A stretch of 64,000 bases of DNA from Anaerolineae bacterium (GTDB lineage: Bacteria > Chloroflexota > Anaerolineae > Aggregatilineales > Aggregatilineaceae), in the NCBI GenBank assembly GCA_018432315.1, contig JAHDLB010000012.1, forward strand, positions 124,001 to 188,000, in the 5' to 3' direction. Below the pieces are notes generated by a model. That model was not told where the DNA came from, ran no database searches, and saw only the letters and a list, made by a program, of their open reading frames with translations. Every line of letters begins with the position of its first letter. The first letter of the stretch is position 1. A program made the translations under genes and the position numbers. Positions 8,550-17,358 of this stretch are shown here, piece after piece.

Positions 8550-10253
8550 GTGTCCATGCGCCTGCTACTACCTACACTGCTCGATCACGACCAGGGACTG
8601 CTGGCGATCATCGCGAGCCGCTGGGATGTCGACCTGGAATCGCTCGACCGGCGGCAGGCAGCCGAGGCGCTGGCCGCGACGATGTTGGACCCGGAGCGCG
8701 CCGCTGCCGAGTGGGCGCGCCTGACAGACGTCGAGCGCGGGGCCATGCAAACGCTGCTCGGCGCGCCCGATCATAAGCTGGCCGAGGCGCAGTTCAGCCG
8801 CTTCTTTGGCGACATCCGGCAGATGGGCCCGGCGCGACGCGAGCGCGAGAAACCCCACCTGAACCCGGCCAACGTGACGGAGACGCTGTATTTCCGCGGG
8901 CTGATCGCGCTGGCCGCCGACGAGGGCAAGGCCGGGATGCAGTCGTTCGTCTACGTGCCCGCGGACCTGGCCGCCGCGCTGCCCGCTCACGAAACCGGCT
9001 TCGATCTGAGCGCGGACGAGGACAACCCCGCGGCGTGGCGTGGCGCGGACAGCTTCGAGCCCAACACCGTCACGCCCGCCACGACGGCCATCGTCGACGA
9101 CATGACCACCCTGCTGGCCTATCTCCAGATCGCCCAGGCGCCGTCCGACAAAGACGCGCTCTACCAGCAGGTCGGCGACGCGTTGGGGCCCTACTGGTTC
9201 GGCGAGGCCGATCCCGCGCGGCAGGCGCTGCTGATTGCCCTGGCCGGCAGCATGGGCCTCGCCAGCGTGGACGAGGGGCTGTTCAAGCCGGTGCCGGCCC
9301 GCGCCCGCCAGTGGCTCGAAGACTCGCGGCCCCGCCAGGTGCGCGCCCTGGCCGAAGCGTGGCGCAACTGCACGCTGTTCAACGACCTGTGGCACGTCCC
9401 CGGCCTGCGGCCCGAAGACACCGGCTGGCGCAACGACCCGCTGCTGGCCCGGCAGACGGTGCTGACCTACCTGGAGATGGTCCCGCCCGCCGACTGGTGG
9501 CCCATCGCCGACCTGATCGCGCTGGTCAAGGCCGAAGAGCCGGACTTCCAGCGGCCCGCCGGCGATTACGATAGCTGGTACATCCGCGACGCCGAAACGG
9601 GCGATTACCTGCGCGGCTTCGAAACCTGGGACCGGGTCGATGGGCTGGTGCTGTGGTTCATCCTCGTTGGGCCGATGCACTGGCTCGGTTTGGTCGATCT
9701 GGGCGATGATGGTACACTGTGCCGCCTGACCGTATATGGACGCGCATTGTGCGGCGAGACGGACTGGCCCGATCCTCCTGCCGAGCAGGTTCACGCCACG
9801 CTGCAGCCGGATGGGATCATCCTCGCGCCGCGCACGCTCAGCCGGTACGAACGTTTCCAGGTGGCGCGCATCACCGAATGGGGCGCGCCGGGCGATCCGT
9901 ACGAGTACAAGCTCAGCGCCGCCAGCCTGCGCCGGGCCTCCGAACAGGGTATCAAGCCGGACACCATCGCCGCCTTCCTGCGCCGGGTGAGCGGCGACAC
10001 CCTGCCGGACTCGCTGGCGAGCGCGCTGGAACAATGGCAGCAGGCCGGGAGCACCGACGCCTGGCTGACCCAGGCGGTCATCCTGCGCACGAGCACCGAC
10101 GACGCGCTGACCGCCATCCTGGAAACGCCCGAACTGCGCCGCTACCTGGGCGCCGTGCTCGGCCCGACCGCCGTGATCGTCCGTCCCGGTCAGGAAGATG
10201 ATCTGGCAGCCGCCCTACACCAACACGGGATTCTGGTTGACACCGATGATTAA
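8550..10253 (+). CDS. Helicase-C-like (XPB/Ssl2 N-terminal type) domain protein
   Basis: 567 residues with GTG or the ATG two codons later as start. No Walker motif, membrane segment or signal peptide is seen. The C-terminal third has the pattern of the Helicase_C_3 / XPB N-terminal-like domain: a beta segment (VHATLQPDGIILAPRTL), an F-x-V-A-R-I-T-E-W strand, YKLSAASLRRASEQGI, then an LLxRxSxxxLPxxL-type helix (FLRRVSGDTLPDSLASALEQW). The N-terminal part is helical (LTDVERGAMQTLLGAP) and may be a winged-helix array. The function is unknown; homologous domains sit next to DNA helicases, but no helicase is encoded nearby. A TATAGT -10-like box is at 8515-8520. Confidence 0.6.
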   Translation: MSMRLLLPTLLDHDQGLLAIIASRWDVDLESLDRRQAAEALAATMLDPERAAAEWARLTDVERGAMQTLLGAPDHKLAEAQFSRFFGDIRQMGPARREREKPHLNPANVTETLYFRGLIALAADEGKAGMQSFVYVPADLAAALPAHETGFDLSADEDNPAAWRGADSFEPNTVTPATTAIVDDMTTLLAYLQIAQAPSDKDALYQQVGDALGPYWFGEADPARQALLIALAGSMGLASVDEGLFKPVPARARQWLEDSRPRQVRALAEAWRNCTLFNDLWHVPGLRPEDTGWRNDPLLARQTVLTYLEMVPPADWWPIADLIALVKAEEPDFQRPAGDYDSWYIRDAETGDYLRGFETWDRVDGLVLWFILVGPMHWLGLVDLGDDGTLCRLTVYGRALCGETDWPDPPAEQVHATLQPDGIILAPRTLSRYERFQVARITEWGAPGDPYEYKLSAASLRRASEQGIKPDTIAAFLRRVSGDTLPDSLASALEQWQQAGSTDAWLTQAVILRTSTDDALTAILETPELRRYLGAVLGPTAVIVRPGQEDDLAAALHQHGILVDTDD

Positions 10254-11463
10254 GGCCAATTCCACCCCGATGATCGAATCGACCGCCGTACTGCAAACGC
10301 TGCTCGACACATTCCGCGAGACCTACCCGCACCACCAATTGCCCGACCTCGTGGCCCGCGCGCCGGGGCGCGTCAACCTGCTGGGCGGGCACGTGGACTT
10401 TCAGGATGGTCTCGTGCTCAATATCGCGATCGACCGCGAAATCTGGCTCGCCGCCGCCGCCGGAGCGGATGGTCACCTCCAGGTGCATGCCGCCGACCTG
10501 CGAGAATCCGCGGCAGTCGCGCTCGACCGGCTCGACGCGCGCGCCGACGTGAACGGCGTGGACCTGCCGCGCTGGGCGCAGTATCCCGCCGGGGTGGCGT
10601 GGGCGCTGCGGCGGCGGGACCTGCCGCTGCCGGGCCTCGCCGCGGTCTTCAGCGGCAACGTGATCATGCGCGCCGGGCTGAGTTCCTCGGCGGCGGTCGA
10701 AGAGGCATTCGCCATCGCGTGGCAGGCGCTGGGCGGCTGGAGCCTGTCAGCGAACGAGCTGGCCCAGGTGGGCCGCGAAGCTGAGCGCGAATACATGAAG
10801 CTCGGCACCGGCATTCAGGACCAGTTCACCGCGCTGCACGGGCTGCGCGATCACACGCTGCTGATCGACTGCCGCACGCTCGAACACCGGCACATCGCCC
10901 TGCCGCCCCAGGTGCGAGTCGTGGCGTGCGACACCAACACGCGCCGCGAGTTGGCCGGGTCCAGCTACAACTCTCGCGCGCGGGACACGCACGCCACCGT
11001 CGCGCTAATTCGCCAGGAGCGCCCGCAGATCAAAACGCTGCGCGACGTGTCACTCGACGAGTTGAACGCCTTCCGCCCACGACTGACGGAGAGCCAGTTT
11101 CGCCGGTCGCGGCACGTCGTCACCGAAATCGCGCGGGTGGAAGCCGGCGTCGAGACGCTGGCCACGGGGGACCTCGCGGCGTTCGGCGCGCTGATGAACG
11201 ACTCGTATCGCAGCGCCCGCGACGACTACGGGAGCAGCTCGCCCGCGCTCGACGCCATGTGGGACGCCGCCACCAATCACGCTGCCTGTTACGGCGCGCG
11301 GTACAGCGGCGGCGGCGAAGCGGGCGCGGTGGTGGCGCTGGTCGACGCGGATGCCGTGGACGATTTCATCGCGGGCACCGCCGAGCGGTACACCGCCACG
11401 ACGGGGCGCACCGGCGAGTTTTTCCCCGTCGAACCGGCGGACGGCGCGAGCGTGATACGCTGA
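10246..11463 (+). CDS. galK: GHMP sugar kinase, galactokinase-like
   Basis: About 405 residues. The three GHMP motifs are present: motif 1 (ARAPGRVNLLGGHVDFQDG), motif 2 (MRAGLSSSAAVEEAF, the phosphate loop) and motif 3 (YSGGGEAGAVVALV). The catalytic Asp is in TGIQDQFTALHG. Galactokinase transfers the ATP gamma-phosphate to C1 of galactose in the Leloir pathway; a galE gene lies at 40 kb. The odd point is that the galactokinase signature GEHxDY reads GGHVDF here, so the sugar-contacting Glu is Gly, and another substrate is possible. ATG 10246 overlaps the end of the previous gene by 8 bases; ATG 10270 is an alternative. Neither has a strong ribosome site. Confidence 0.75.
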   Translation: MIKANSTPMIESTAVLQTLLDTFRETYPHHQLPDLVARAPGRVNLLGGHVDFQDGLVLNIAIDREIWLAAAAGADGHLQVHAADLRESAAVALDRLDARADVNGVDLPRWAQYPAGVAWALRRRDLPLPGLAAVFSGNVIMRAGLSSSAAVEEAFAIAWQALGGWSLSANELAQVGREAEREYMKLGTGIQDQFTALHGLRDHTLLIDCRTLEHRHIALPPQVRVVACDTNTRRELAGSSYNSRARDTHATVALIRQERPQIKTLRDVSLDELNAFRPRLTESQFRRSRHVVTEIARVEAGVETLATGDLAAFGALMNDSYRSARDDYGSSSPALDAMWDAATNHAACYGARYSGGGEAGAVVALVDADAVDDFIAGTAERYTATTGRTGEFFPVEPADGASVIR

Positions 11464-11514
11464 CCGGGTTCGCCGCGCACGCCGGCAGCCCGCCTTCAGG
11501 GGGAGGATATACCG

Positions 11515-12243
11515 GTGCCGCAGGATGCCACGCCGTACGTGAAACAGTTCCGGAAAACCTGGAAGAAGTTCACCCGGCTCGATGTGACGGAGGACTCGCT
11601 CGCGAACGACCGGCGTTCTCTGCGGCGCTGGCGGCTGCTGCCGTATATCGCGTTTCTGATTCCCATCGACGATCCGGCAATAGTCGACCAGCTCACCGAG
11701 TGGCAGACCGCCTTCCGGCCCTGGCTGGCGTACGACGCGCAGCCCGCCGAGCGCCTGCACATCACGCTGCACCACGTGGGGATGCTGCGCCGCAGCCCGT
11801 GGATGCTGTTCCCCAACACGTGGAAGCGCGATACGCTGTTCGCTCTCGCGGATCGCGCGCGCGATGCGATCGAGTCGTGCGCCCCGTTTGACATTGGGAT
11901 TGGCCCGCTGAACGCGTTCCCCAACGCGCTGATTGCCGAGATTCACGACCCGCACCGCTGTCTGCGACTCCTGCGGGCGCGCATCCGGCGAGCGCTGCCG
12001 CTGCGCGCGCGCCCGCCCGCGCAGTGGAACTACCTCCCCCACGTCACGCTCGGGTTCTGGGGCCAGCAGGACGCGCCCCCCCTGGCCGGCAGGCTGCGCC
12101 TCTTTCGCGACGTGGAACCGCAGGCTGTGCGTGTGGATCGCGTCAAGTTCACGGTCTATTCGCGCGATATGCTGTCCCCCAAGCGCGATATCCTCATCAG
12201 CGCCGAGGAAGACGTCATCGCGCGGTTTTCGCTGCAAGGCTGA
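11515..12243 (+). CDS. 2H phosphoesterase / 2'-5' RNA ligase superfamily protein
   Basis: 242 residues with a GTG start; GGGGGAGG sits 8 bases upstream, which decides the start. The two HxT/S signatures of the 2H (LigT-like) fold are present: LHITLHHVGML near residue 81 and LPHVTLGFW near residue 175. Each supplies one catalytic His to a bilobal active site that acts on 2',3'-cyclic phosphates or 2'-5' bonds in RNA or nucleotides. The substrate cannot be told from sequence. An N-terminal basic segment (VKQFRKTWKKFTRLDV) and an internal Arg-rich stretch could contact nucleic acid. It follows the kinase by 51 bases. Confidence 0.8.
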   Translation: MPQDATPYVKQFRKTWKKFTRLDVTEDSLANDRRSLRRWRLLPYIAFLIPIDDPAIVDQLTEWQTAFRPWLAYDAQPAERLHITLHHVGMLRRSPWMLFPNTWKRDTLFALADRARDAIESCAPFDIGIGPLNAFPNALIAEIHDPHRCLRLLRARIRRALPLRARPPAQWNYLPHVTLGFWGQQDAPPLAGRLRLFRDVEPQAVRVDRVKFTVYSRDMLSPKRDILISAEEDVIARFSLQG

Positions 12244-12464
12244 GCACGGTTCACCCGGCCAGTTCAGAGTTTTTATCCCCCCACGCCGGGCCGCGTTTTT
12301 ACACCTTTTTTTGAGTTTCTCGCCAAGTTTGAAACACTCTTGCGATATAAACAGGGTGATTACGTTATTTCGCTCAGTGCCGGTTCGAGCGGATAACGTG
12401 CAGGCAACAGACACATACGGGATCGCTATCCGTTTATAACGGAAGACAAACCAAAGAGCTCCAC

Positions 12465-13148
12465 ATGGACCGGATCATTCCAGAGAAGCTGGGCCACAAC
12501 GCCATGTCTCAGGTCACCACCCGCGAGTCGCATGATGAACGACTCTACTTCATTGGCAAACGAGTCATGGATATTGTCCTCGCCGGGGCGCTGCTGGTGA
12601 TCCTCGGCCCCCTGCTGGTCGTCATCTCGATCGCCATCACGCTCGACTCGCCAGGGCCGATCCTCACGGCGCAGGAGCGCGTCGGCGCGCGGCGGCGCAC
12701 CATCGGCGGCCAGACGGCTTGGGATGTGCGCAATTTCCGCGTGTACCGGTTCCGAACGTTGAATTTCTCGATCCCCAACACCCTGGCCCACGGCACGCAC
12801 CACCCTGCCGCCGACGCGCGATTCACGCGGGTGGGCCGCGTGCTGTCCCGCACGTACCTGGATGAGCTTCCCCAGTTGTTCAATGTGCTGGGCGGCACGA
12901 TGAGCCTGGTCGGGCCGCGCCCGGTCCCCACCTACGAAGCCGCCGAATACCAGGACTGGCACCGCGAGCGCCTCAGGGCCATTCCGGGAATCGTGGGACT
13001 CTGGCACGTCAGCCAGCATTTGAACACCTCGTTCGATGATCAGGTCCGGGTCGATATCGCCTACGTGCGCAGCCGGTCTCTTTGGCTCGACGTAAAAATC
13101 CTGTTCCTGACCATCCCCACCCTGTTGATCGGACGCATCCACAACTGA
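12465..13148 (+). CDS. Bacterial sugar transferase (polyprenyl-phosphate phosphoglycosyltransferase)
   Basis: 227 residues. This is the minimal monotopic phosphoglycosyltransferase type (PglC/WcaJ catalytic domain). It transfers a sugar-1-phosphate from a UDP-sugar to undecaprenyl phosphate at the inner face of the membrane, starting glycan or exopolysaccharide synthesis. One hydrophobic re-entrant helix is at about residues 27-55 (VMDIVLAGALLVILGPLLVV). It is followed by SPGPILTAQERVG, the FRTL segment, YLDELPQLFNVLGGTMSLVG (the conserved Asp-Glu pair) and RPVPTYEA. It has no N-terminal four-helix WbaP-type extension. There is no sugar-assembly cluster next to it. A small palindrome CCGTT-TAT-AACGG (12430-12442) lies in its leader. 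Confidence 0.88.
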   Translation: MDRIIPEKLGHNAMSQVTTRESHDERLYFIGKRVMDIVLAGALLVILGPLLVVISIAITLDSPGPILTAQERVGARRRTIGGQTAWDVRNFRVYRFRTLNFSIPNTLAHGTHHPAADARFTRVGRVLSRTYLDELPQLFNVLGGTMSLVGPRPVPTYEAAEYQDWHRERLRAIPGIVGLWHVSQHLNTSFDDQVRVDIAYVRSRSLWLDVKILFLTIPTLLIGRIHN

Positions 13149-13231
13149 ACTCGCCGGCCCTGCCCCCCCTGCCCGCTGCCGCGTATGCGCCGCAACCACA
13201 CCACCTTTGTTAGTCACCGTGTCGAGCCTAT

Positions 13232-13239
13232 GATACAAT
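13232..13239 (+). promoter_or_regulatory. Candidate extended -10 promoter of phnD
   Basis: TGA followed by TACAAT (13234-13239), an extended -10 element, 68 bases upstream of the chosen phnD start. No convincing -35 is seen. Confidence 0.35.
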
Positions 13240-13306
13240 ACGCGTGAAGTCACACGTCACTGCCACTCCAGTGATAATGTGTTTATTCTCAGACACGAGG
13301 AGACAA

Positions 13307-14353
13307 ATGATGTTGCTTAGGAAAATCGTTCCGATTCTTTTCGTTGCGGTGCTCGCCCTATCGTCTGTGCTGGTACCGTCCAGGGCGCTCGCCCAGGACG
13401 GGCTGGGTTCCGAAGACAATCCCATCCAGGTCTTTTTCGTGCCGTCGGTCGATGCTCAGGTGATCGTCTCGGGCGGCGAAATCCTGGCCAATGCGCTCGA
13501 AACCGCCACCGGCCTGAACTTCGAAGTTGCAGTCCCGACGTCCTACGCCGCCACCATCGAGGCGATGTGCGCGTCACCGGAGAACTCGATGGGCTTCATC
13601 CCGGCGGCGGGTTACGTGCTCGCCAATAACCGCTGCGGCGTCGAGGTTGGCGGCGCGGCTGTCCGCTTTGGCTGGCCGGTGTACTGGGCTGAGTACATCG
13701 TCCGCCGCGATGCCCCGATCTACACCTTCGGCGATCTGGCCGGCAAGACCTGGGGCTACGGCGATCCGACCTCCACGTCGGGCTACATCGTGCCGTCGGT
13801 CGAGATGCAGGCAGCCGGCATCGAACCCAGCGCGACCGTCGAAACCGGCGGGCATAACCAGACCGTGCTGGCCGTCTACAACGGCGAAGTGGACTTCGGC
13901 ACCGTGTTCTTCAGCCCGCCGTTGATGCCCGAAGGCCACGCCCCGTGGAGCCACGGCGACCTGTCCGAGCCGTACGACCTGACGGTTGATGAATCGTTCA
14001 TCGGCGAAGATGGCCGCCTGTACGTGGGCGACATCCGCCCGATGGATGCCCGGACCGCGGTGCGCGACACGGCCCCCGACGTGATCGACCAGGTGCGCAT
14101 TCTGCGCCTCAGCGAAGCGATCCCGAACGATACGCTGAGCTTCGGCCCCGAATTCCCGGTCGAGCTGCGCGAACAGATCGTCGACGCGATCATCGCCTTC
14201 TCCGAAACCGAGGAATGGAACGAATCGCTCGGTAGTGAAGACTTCTACACCTGGAGCACCATCGCTCCGATCGGCGACGACGCATTCGACCCGGTGCGTC
14301 TCCAGTTCGAAATCCTGGGGCTTACCGAAGAGGATGTCTTCGCCGAAGGGTAA
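13307..14353 (+). CDS. phnD: Phosphate/phosphonate ABC transporter substrate-binding protein, PhnD family
   Basis: 348 residues. ATG 13307 (or 13310) has GAGGAGA directly upstream; in-frame codons as far as 13244 lack a ribosome site. The signal peptide ends in ALA-Q (cleavage near residue 29) and has no lipobox Cys, so the mature protein is apparently not lipid-anchored. The PhnD/TauA-type fold is indicated by VFFVPSVDAQVIVSGGEIL, IEAMCASPENSMGFIPAAGY, FGDLAGKTWGYGDPTSTSGY and VYNGEVDFGTVFFSPP. Family members bind phosphonate, phosphite or phosphate outside the membrane and deliver it to PhnE. It leads the phnDCE operon. The ligand is inferred from the family only. Confidence 0.87.
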   Translation: MMLLRKIVPILFVAVLALSSVLVPSRALAQDGLGSEDNPIQVFFVPSVDAQVIVSGGEILANALETATGLNFEVAVPTSYAATIEAMCASPENSMGFIPAAGYVLANNRCGVEVGGAAVRFGWPVYWAEYIVRRDAPIYTFGDLAGKTWGYGDPTSTSGYIVPSVEMQAAGIEPSATVETGGHNQTVLAVYNGEVDFGTVFFSPPLMPEGHAPWSHGDLSEPYDLTVDESFIGEDGRLYVGDIRPMDARTAVRDTAPDVIDQVRILRLSEAIPNDTLSFGPEFPVELREQIVDAIIAFSETEEWNESLGSEDFYTWSTIAPIGDDAFDPVRLQFEILGLTEEDVFAEG

Positions 14354-14383
14354 ACCCGGGAACGGATAGTGTGCGTGCAAAGA

Positions 14384-14416
14384 CAGGCAGAGTGAGCCCT
14401 CTCCTCTGCCTGTTTT
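14384..14416 (+). terminator. Hairpin with T-run between phnD and phnC (attenuator)
   Basis: Perfect 9-bp stem CAGGCAGAG (14384-14392) with CTCTGCCTG (14404-14412), followed by TTTTCTT. Its position inside the operon suggests partial termination, giving more binding protein than ATPase and permease, as in many ABC operons. Confidence 0.7.
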
Positions 14417-14435
14417 CTTAAATGCGGAGACATAC

Positions 14436-15194
14436 ATGCTCAAGATTGAACACCTGACCAAAGTATACGAAAATGGCGTCGTCGCGCTGCGTGACATCAG
14501 CTTCGAAGTGCCGGATGGGCAGTTCGTCGTCGTCATTGGGTTGAGCGGCTCGGGCAAATCGACCCTGCTGCGCTGCATCAACCGGCTGATCGATCCCACC
14601 GAGGGGCGCATCATCTGGAACGGGATCGACATCACCGCCGCCAACGACGAGGAACTCCGGCTGATCCGGCGCCGCATCGGGATGATCTTCCAGCAGTTCA
14701 ACCTGGTGAAGCGCTCGAAGGTCATCACCAACGTGCTGGCCGGTCGGCTCGGCTACACCAATCCGATGTGGAGCCTGATCAACCGTTTTTCACCGCACGA
14801 CCGGCAGATGGCGCTGGCGAAGCTGGAACGCGTCGGTATCCGCGAGAAGGCGTTCACGCGCGCCGACGAGCTCAGCGGCGGCCAGCAGCAGCGCGTCGGC
14901 ATCGCCCGCGCGTTGATGCAGGACCCCGAGCTGATGCTGGCCGATGAGCCGGTCGCCAGCCTGGACCCGGCCACGTCCCATTCGGTCATGAAGTATCTCG
15001 AACTGCTGAACAAGGAAGACGGCATCACGATCCTCTGCAGCCTGCACTTCCTGAGCCTGGCCCGGGCGTATGCCGACCGGATCATCGCGCTCAAAGACGG
15101 GCTGCTCGAATTCGACGGCGACCCCGCAGACATCGACGAGCAGCGGTTCAAAGACATTTATGGCGAAGACGCCGTGCGTGTGGAAATAGCGTAG
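14436..15194 (+). CDS. phnC: Phosphonate-type ABC transporter ATP-binding protein
   Basis: 252 residues, normal PhnC length. It hydrolyses ATP to power import through PhnE. Visible motifs: Walker A GLSGSGKST, Q-loop in IGMIFQQFNLV, signature LSGGQQQRVGIARAL, Walker B LMLADEPVASLD, and the H-loop in LCSLHFLSLARAY. The segment TNVLAGRLGYTNPMWSL is typical of PhnC. The ribosome site GGAGA precedes the ATG. It is followed 9 bases later by phnE. Confidence 0.92.
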   Translation: MLKIEHLTKVYENGVVALRDISFEVPDGQFVVVIGLSGSGKSTLLRCINRLIDPTEGRIIWNGIDITAANDEELRLIRRRIGMIFQQFNLVKRSKVITNVLAGRLGYTNPMWSLINRFSPHDRQMALAKLERVGIREKAFTRADELSGGQQQRVGIARALMQDPELMLADEPVASLDPATSHSVMKYLELLNKEDGITILCSLHFLSLARAYADRIIALKDGLLEFDGDPADIDEQRFKDIYGEDAVRVEIA

Positions 15195-15203
15195 GAGAGA
15201 AAC

Positions 15204-17273
15204 GTGAACAACAACCAGTTTCCCACGTCGCGGGGGGCGCTGCGCAAGCTCTTGCTCGTGCTGGCCGTGGTCGCCGGCGTGCTGCTGTACGCGTATGGCT
15301 GGCGGGTGACCGACATCAGCCTCGACGAAACCCAGGACCAGACTCGCCAGACTTCCGTTACGCGCGCCTTGCGCGAGCTGCTCTCGCCCAACGTTTTCGA
15401 CCAGGACCGCGATTCCGAATTCGCCGACGCCTATTTCGCGATCGGGTGTCCCGACGATGGCGAGCCGATTCCCCAGCCCGAGCGGGCCGAGGGAGAGCCG
15501 TATATTGAGATCTCGCCCGACTGCGGCGAGCGTGACGACGCCGTCACCGTCACCGGCCACCATTTCCACGCCAACGCCGATGCATTCGTCCGGTGGATCC
15601 CGCCAAACGGGCAAAGCCGCCCGATGGTCCGGACAGACGTCGACGCCAACGGCTATTTCCAGACGACGATCAGCGTGCCCAGCCTGCGCGGCGGTGGGGA
15701 CGAATTTCACACCATCGAGGTCGAGGGAAGCTGGCCCGTCGGCCTGCCTCATTTGAGCAAGACCACCGAAACCGTGATCGAAAAGATGGTCGAAACCATC
15801 TTCCTGGCGCTGATGGCGACGACGCTGGCCGTGCCCATCGCGTTCGTGCTGAGCTTCTTCGCGGCCCGCAACCTGATGCGCCAGGTCCGGATGCCGGCGG
15901 GCGACGTTTTGATCGCGTTCATCCTGCTGCCCATCGGTTGGGCGCTCGGTGACCTGCTGGTCGGCCCGATCGGTGAGTTGGGCGTCGACTGGGGCAAGGA
16001 CCTCGTGCTGGGCATTGTCGGGCCGGCCATCGCCATGGTCGCCTATGGCGGCATCGCCCGCGCCGCCGCGACGGCGGGGCTGCAGGAGGGCACGGTCGGG
16101 CATCGCGCCCGCAAGATCGGGCTGAACGTCCTGCTGGTCGCGGTGATCATCTTCACGCTGGGCGCGGTGGGCGGCATCGGGATCTGGATTGGGGACAAGC
16201 TCGAAGACACCCTGCTCTCGGACCTGGGCAATTTCGTCAACACGCTGGGCACGCTGGTCGACCTGAGCATTTCGGTCGCGGCGGCTCTGGCCGGGGCGCT
16301 GCTCGTTTCCTCGGTCGGGACGAGTCTGGTACGCGGCGGCCTGCGGTACTTCGAGGGACCGGCGGATCACATTGTCGGCGCGGTGTTGGGTGTGGCGAGC
16401 GGCACGCTGCTGATGGCAATGATGGCGGTGATCGCCAACCAGGCGGCATGGTTCGGCCTGCTGCCGCTGTTGGTGGTCGTCATCCTCGCCATGCAAGACC
16501 TAGGCCTGATCTACAACCGGCTCACCGGCGCGGGCCACCGCGACGAAGCCAACACCCACGCGACGCTGCGCCTGGCGCTGCAAGTCGCCGTTGCCGTGGT
16601 GGCGTTCTACTTCGCGTATCGCTTCCTCGACTCGGGGCGCCTGATCGTGGACGGGCGGCTGCCCTCCGCGCTGAAGACGGAGATCGGCCCGTTCAGCGTC
16701 AAGACGTACACCTTCCGCGCCATGCTGATGGGCGCGGTGCTGGGCGGGATCGGCGGCTGGCTGCTGGGCATTCACCGCAACTTCCCGCTGGGCATGACCG
16801 TCTACAACACGACGCGGACCATCCTCAACGCGCTGCGCTCGATCGAGCCGCTGATCATGGGTATCGTGTTCGTGATCTGGGTGGGCATCGGCCCCTTCGC
16901 GGGCGTGCTCGCGCTGATGCTGCACTCCATCGCCGCGCTGGGCAAGCTCTACTCCGAACAGGTCGAGAACATCGACCCCGGCCCGAGCGAAGCCGTCCAG
17001 GCGACGGGCGCCACCCGCCTGCAGATGATCGCGTACGGCGTGGTGCCGCAGATCGTGCCACCGTACATCGCCTTTACCATGTACCGCTGGGACATCAACG
17101 TCCGCATGTCGACCATCATCGGTTTCGTGGGCGGCGGCGGCATCGGGTTCCTGCTCCAGCAGCAGATCAACCTGCTGCGCTACCGCGAGGCCGGGGTGGC
17201 CGTGCTGGCGATCGCGATCGTGGTGTCGGTGCTGGATTTCGCCAGCGCCAGCATCCGCGAGCGGATGATCTAG
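15204..17273 (+). CDS. phnE: PhnE-family permease with external Ig-like domain and large insertion
   Basis: 689 residues, against about 260-290 for ordinary PhnE. The GTG start is set by TAGGAGAGA just upstream. In order: one membrane helix (about 12-30); an external segment with an Ig-like beta-sandwich (about 100-178: YIEISPDCGERDDAV, TVTGHHFHANADAFVRW); the first PhnE core (TIFLALMATTLAVPIAF, FFAARNLM, about 198-226). Then comes an insertion of about 300 residues with several extra hydrophobic helices, and the second PhnE core from about 532 (VYNTTRTILNALRSIEPLIM). The ATPase-coupling EAA loop (EAVQATGATRLQMIAYGVVP) and FVGGGGIGFLL are intact. It should pair with PhnC and PhnD. The role of the extra parts is unknown. 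Confidence 0.85.
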   Translation: MNNNQFPTSRGALRKLLLVLAVVAGVLLYAYGWRVTDISLDETQDQTRQTSVTRALRELLSPNVFDQDRDSEFADAYFAIGCPDDGEPIPQPERAEGEPYIEISPDCGERDDAVTVTGHHFHANADAFVRWIPPNGQSRPMVRTDVDANGYFQTTISVPSLRGGGDEFHTIEVEGSWPVGLPHLSKTTETVIEKMVETIFLALMATTLAVPIAFVLSFFAARNLMRQVRMPAGDVLIAFILLPIGWALGDLLVGPIGELGVDWGKDLVLGIVGPAIAMVAYGGIARAAATAGLQEGTVGHRARKIGLNVLLVAVIIFTLGAVGGIGIWIGDKLEDTLLSDLGNFVNTLGTLVDLSISVAAALAGALLVSSVGTSLVRGGLRYFEGPADHIVGAVLGVASGTLLMAMMAVIANQAAWFGLLPLLVVVILAMQDLGLIYNRLTGAGHRDEANTHATLRLALQVAVAVVAFYFAYRFLDSGRLIVDGRLPSALKTEIGPFSVKTYTFRAMLMGAVLGGIGGWLLGIHRNFPLGMTVYNTTRTILNALRSIEPLIMGIVFVIWVGIGPFAGVLALMLHSIAALGKLYSEQVENIDPGPSEAVQATGATRLQMIAYGVVPQIVPPYIAFTMYRWDINVRMSTIIGFVGGGGIGFLLQQQINLLRYREAGVAVLAIAIVVSVLDFASASIRERMI

Positions 17274-17303
17274 GCCCACCCAGTTTCATCACGCGCCATC
17301 AAA

Positions 17304-17338
17304 AAAACCGCCAGTCCTGGCCGAGGGCTGGCGGTTTT
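17304..17338. terminator. Bidirectional terminator between phnE and the exporter operon
   Basis: Perfect 11-bp stem AAAACCGCCAG (17304-17314) with CTGGCGGTTTT (17328-17338). The T-run on one strand and A-run on the other serve both converging transcripts. Confidence 0.85.
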
Positions 17339-17358
17339 GATATCTGTCGAGCGGGCGC

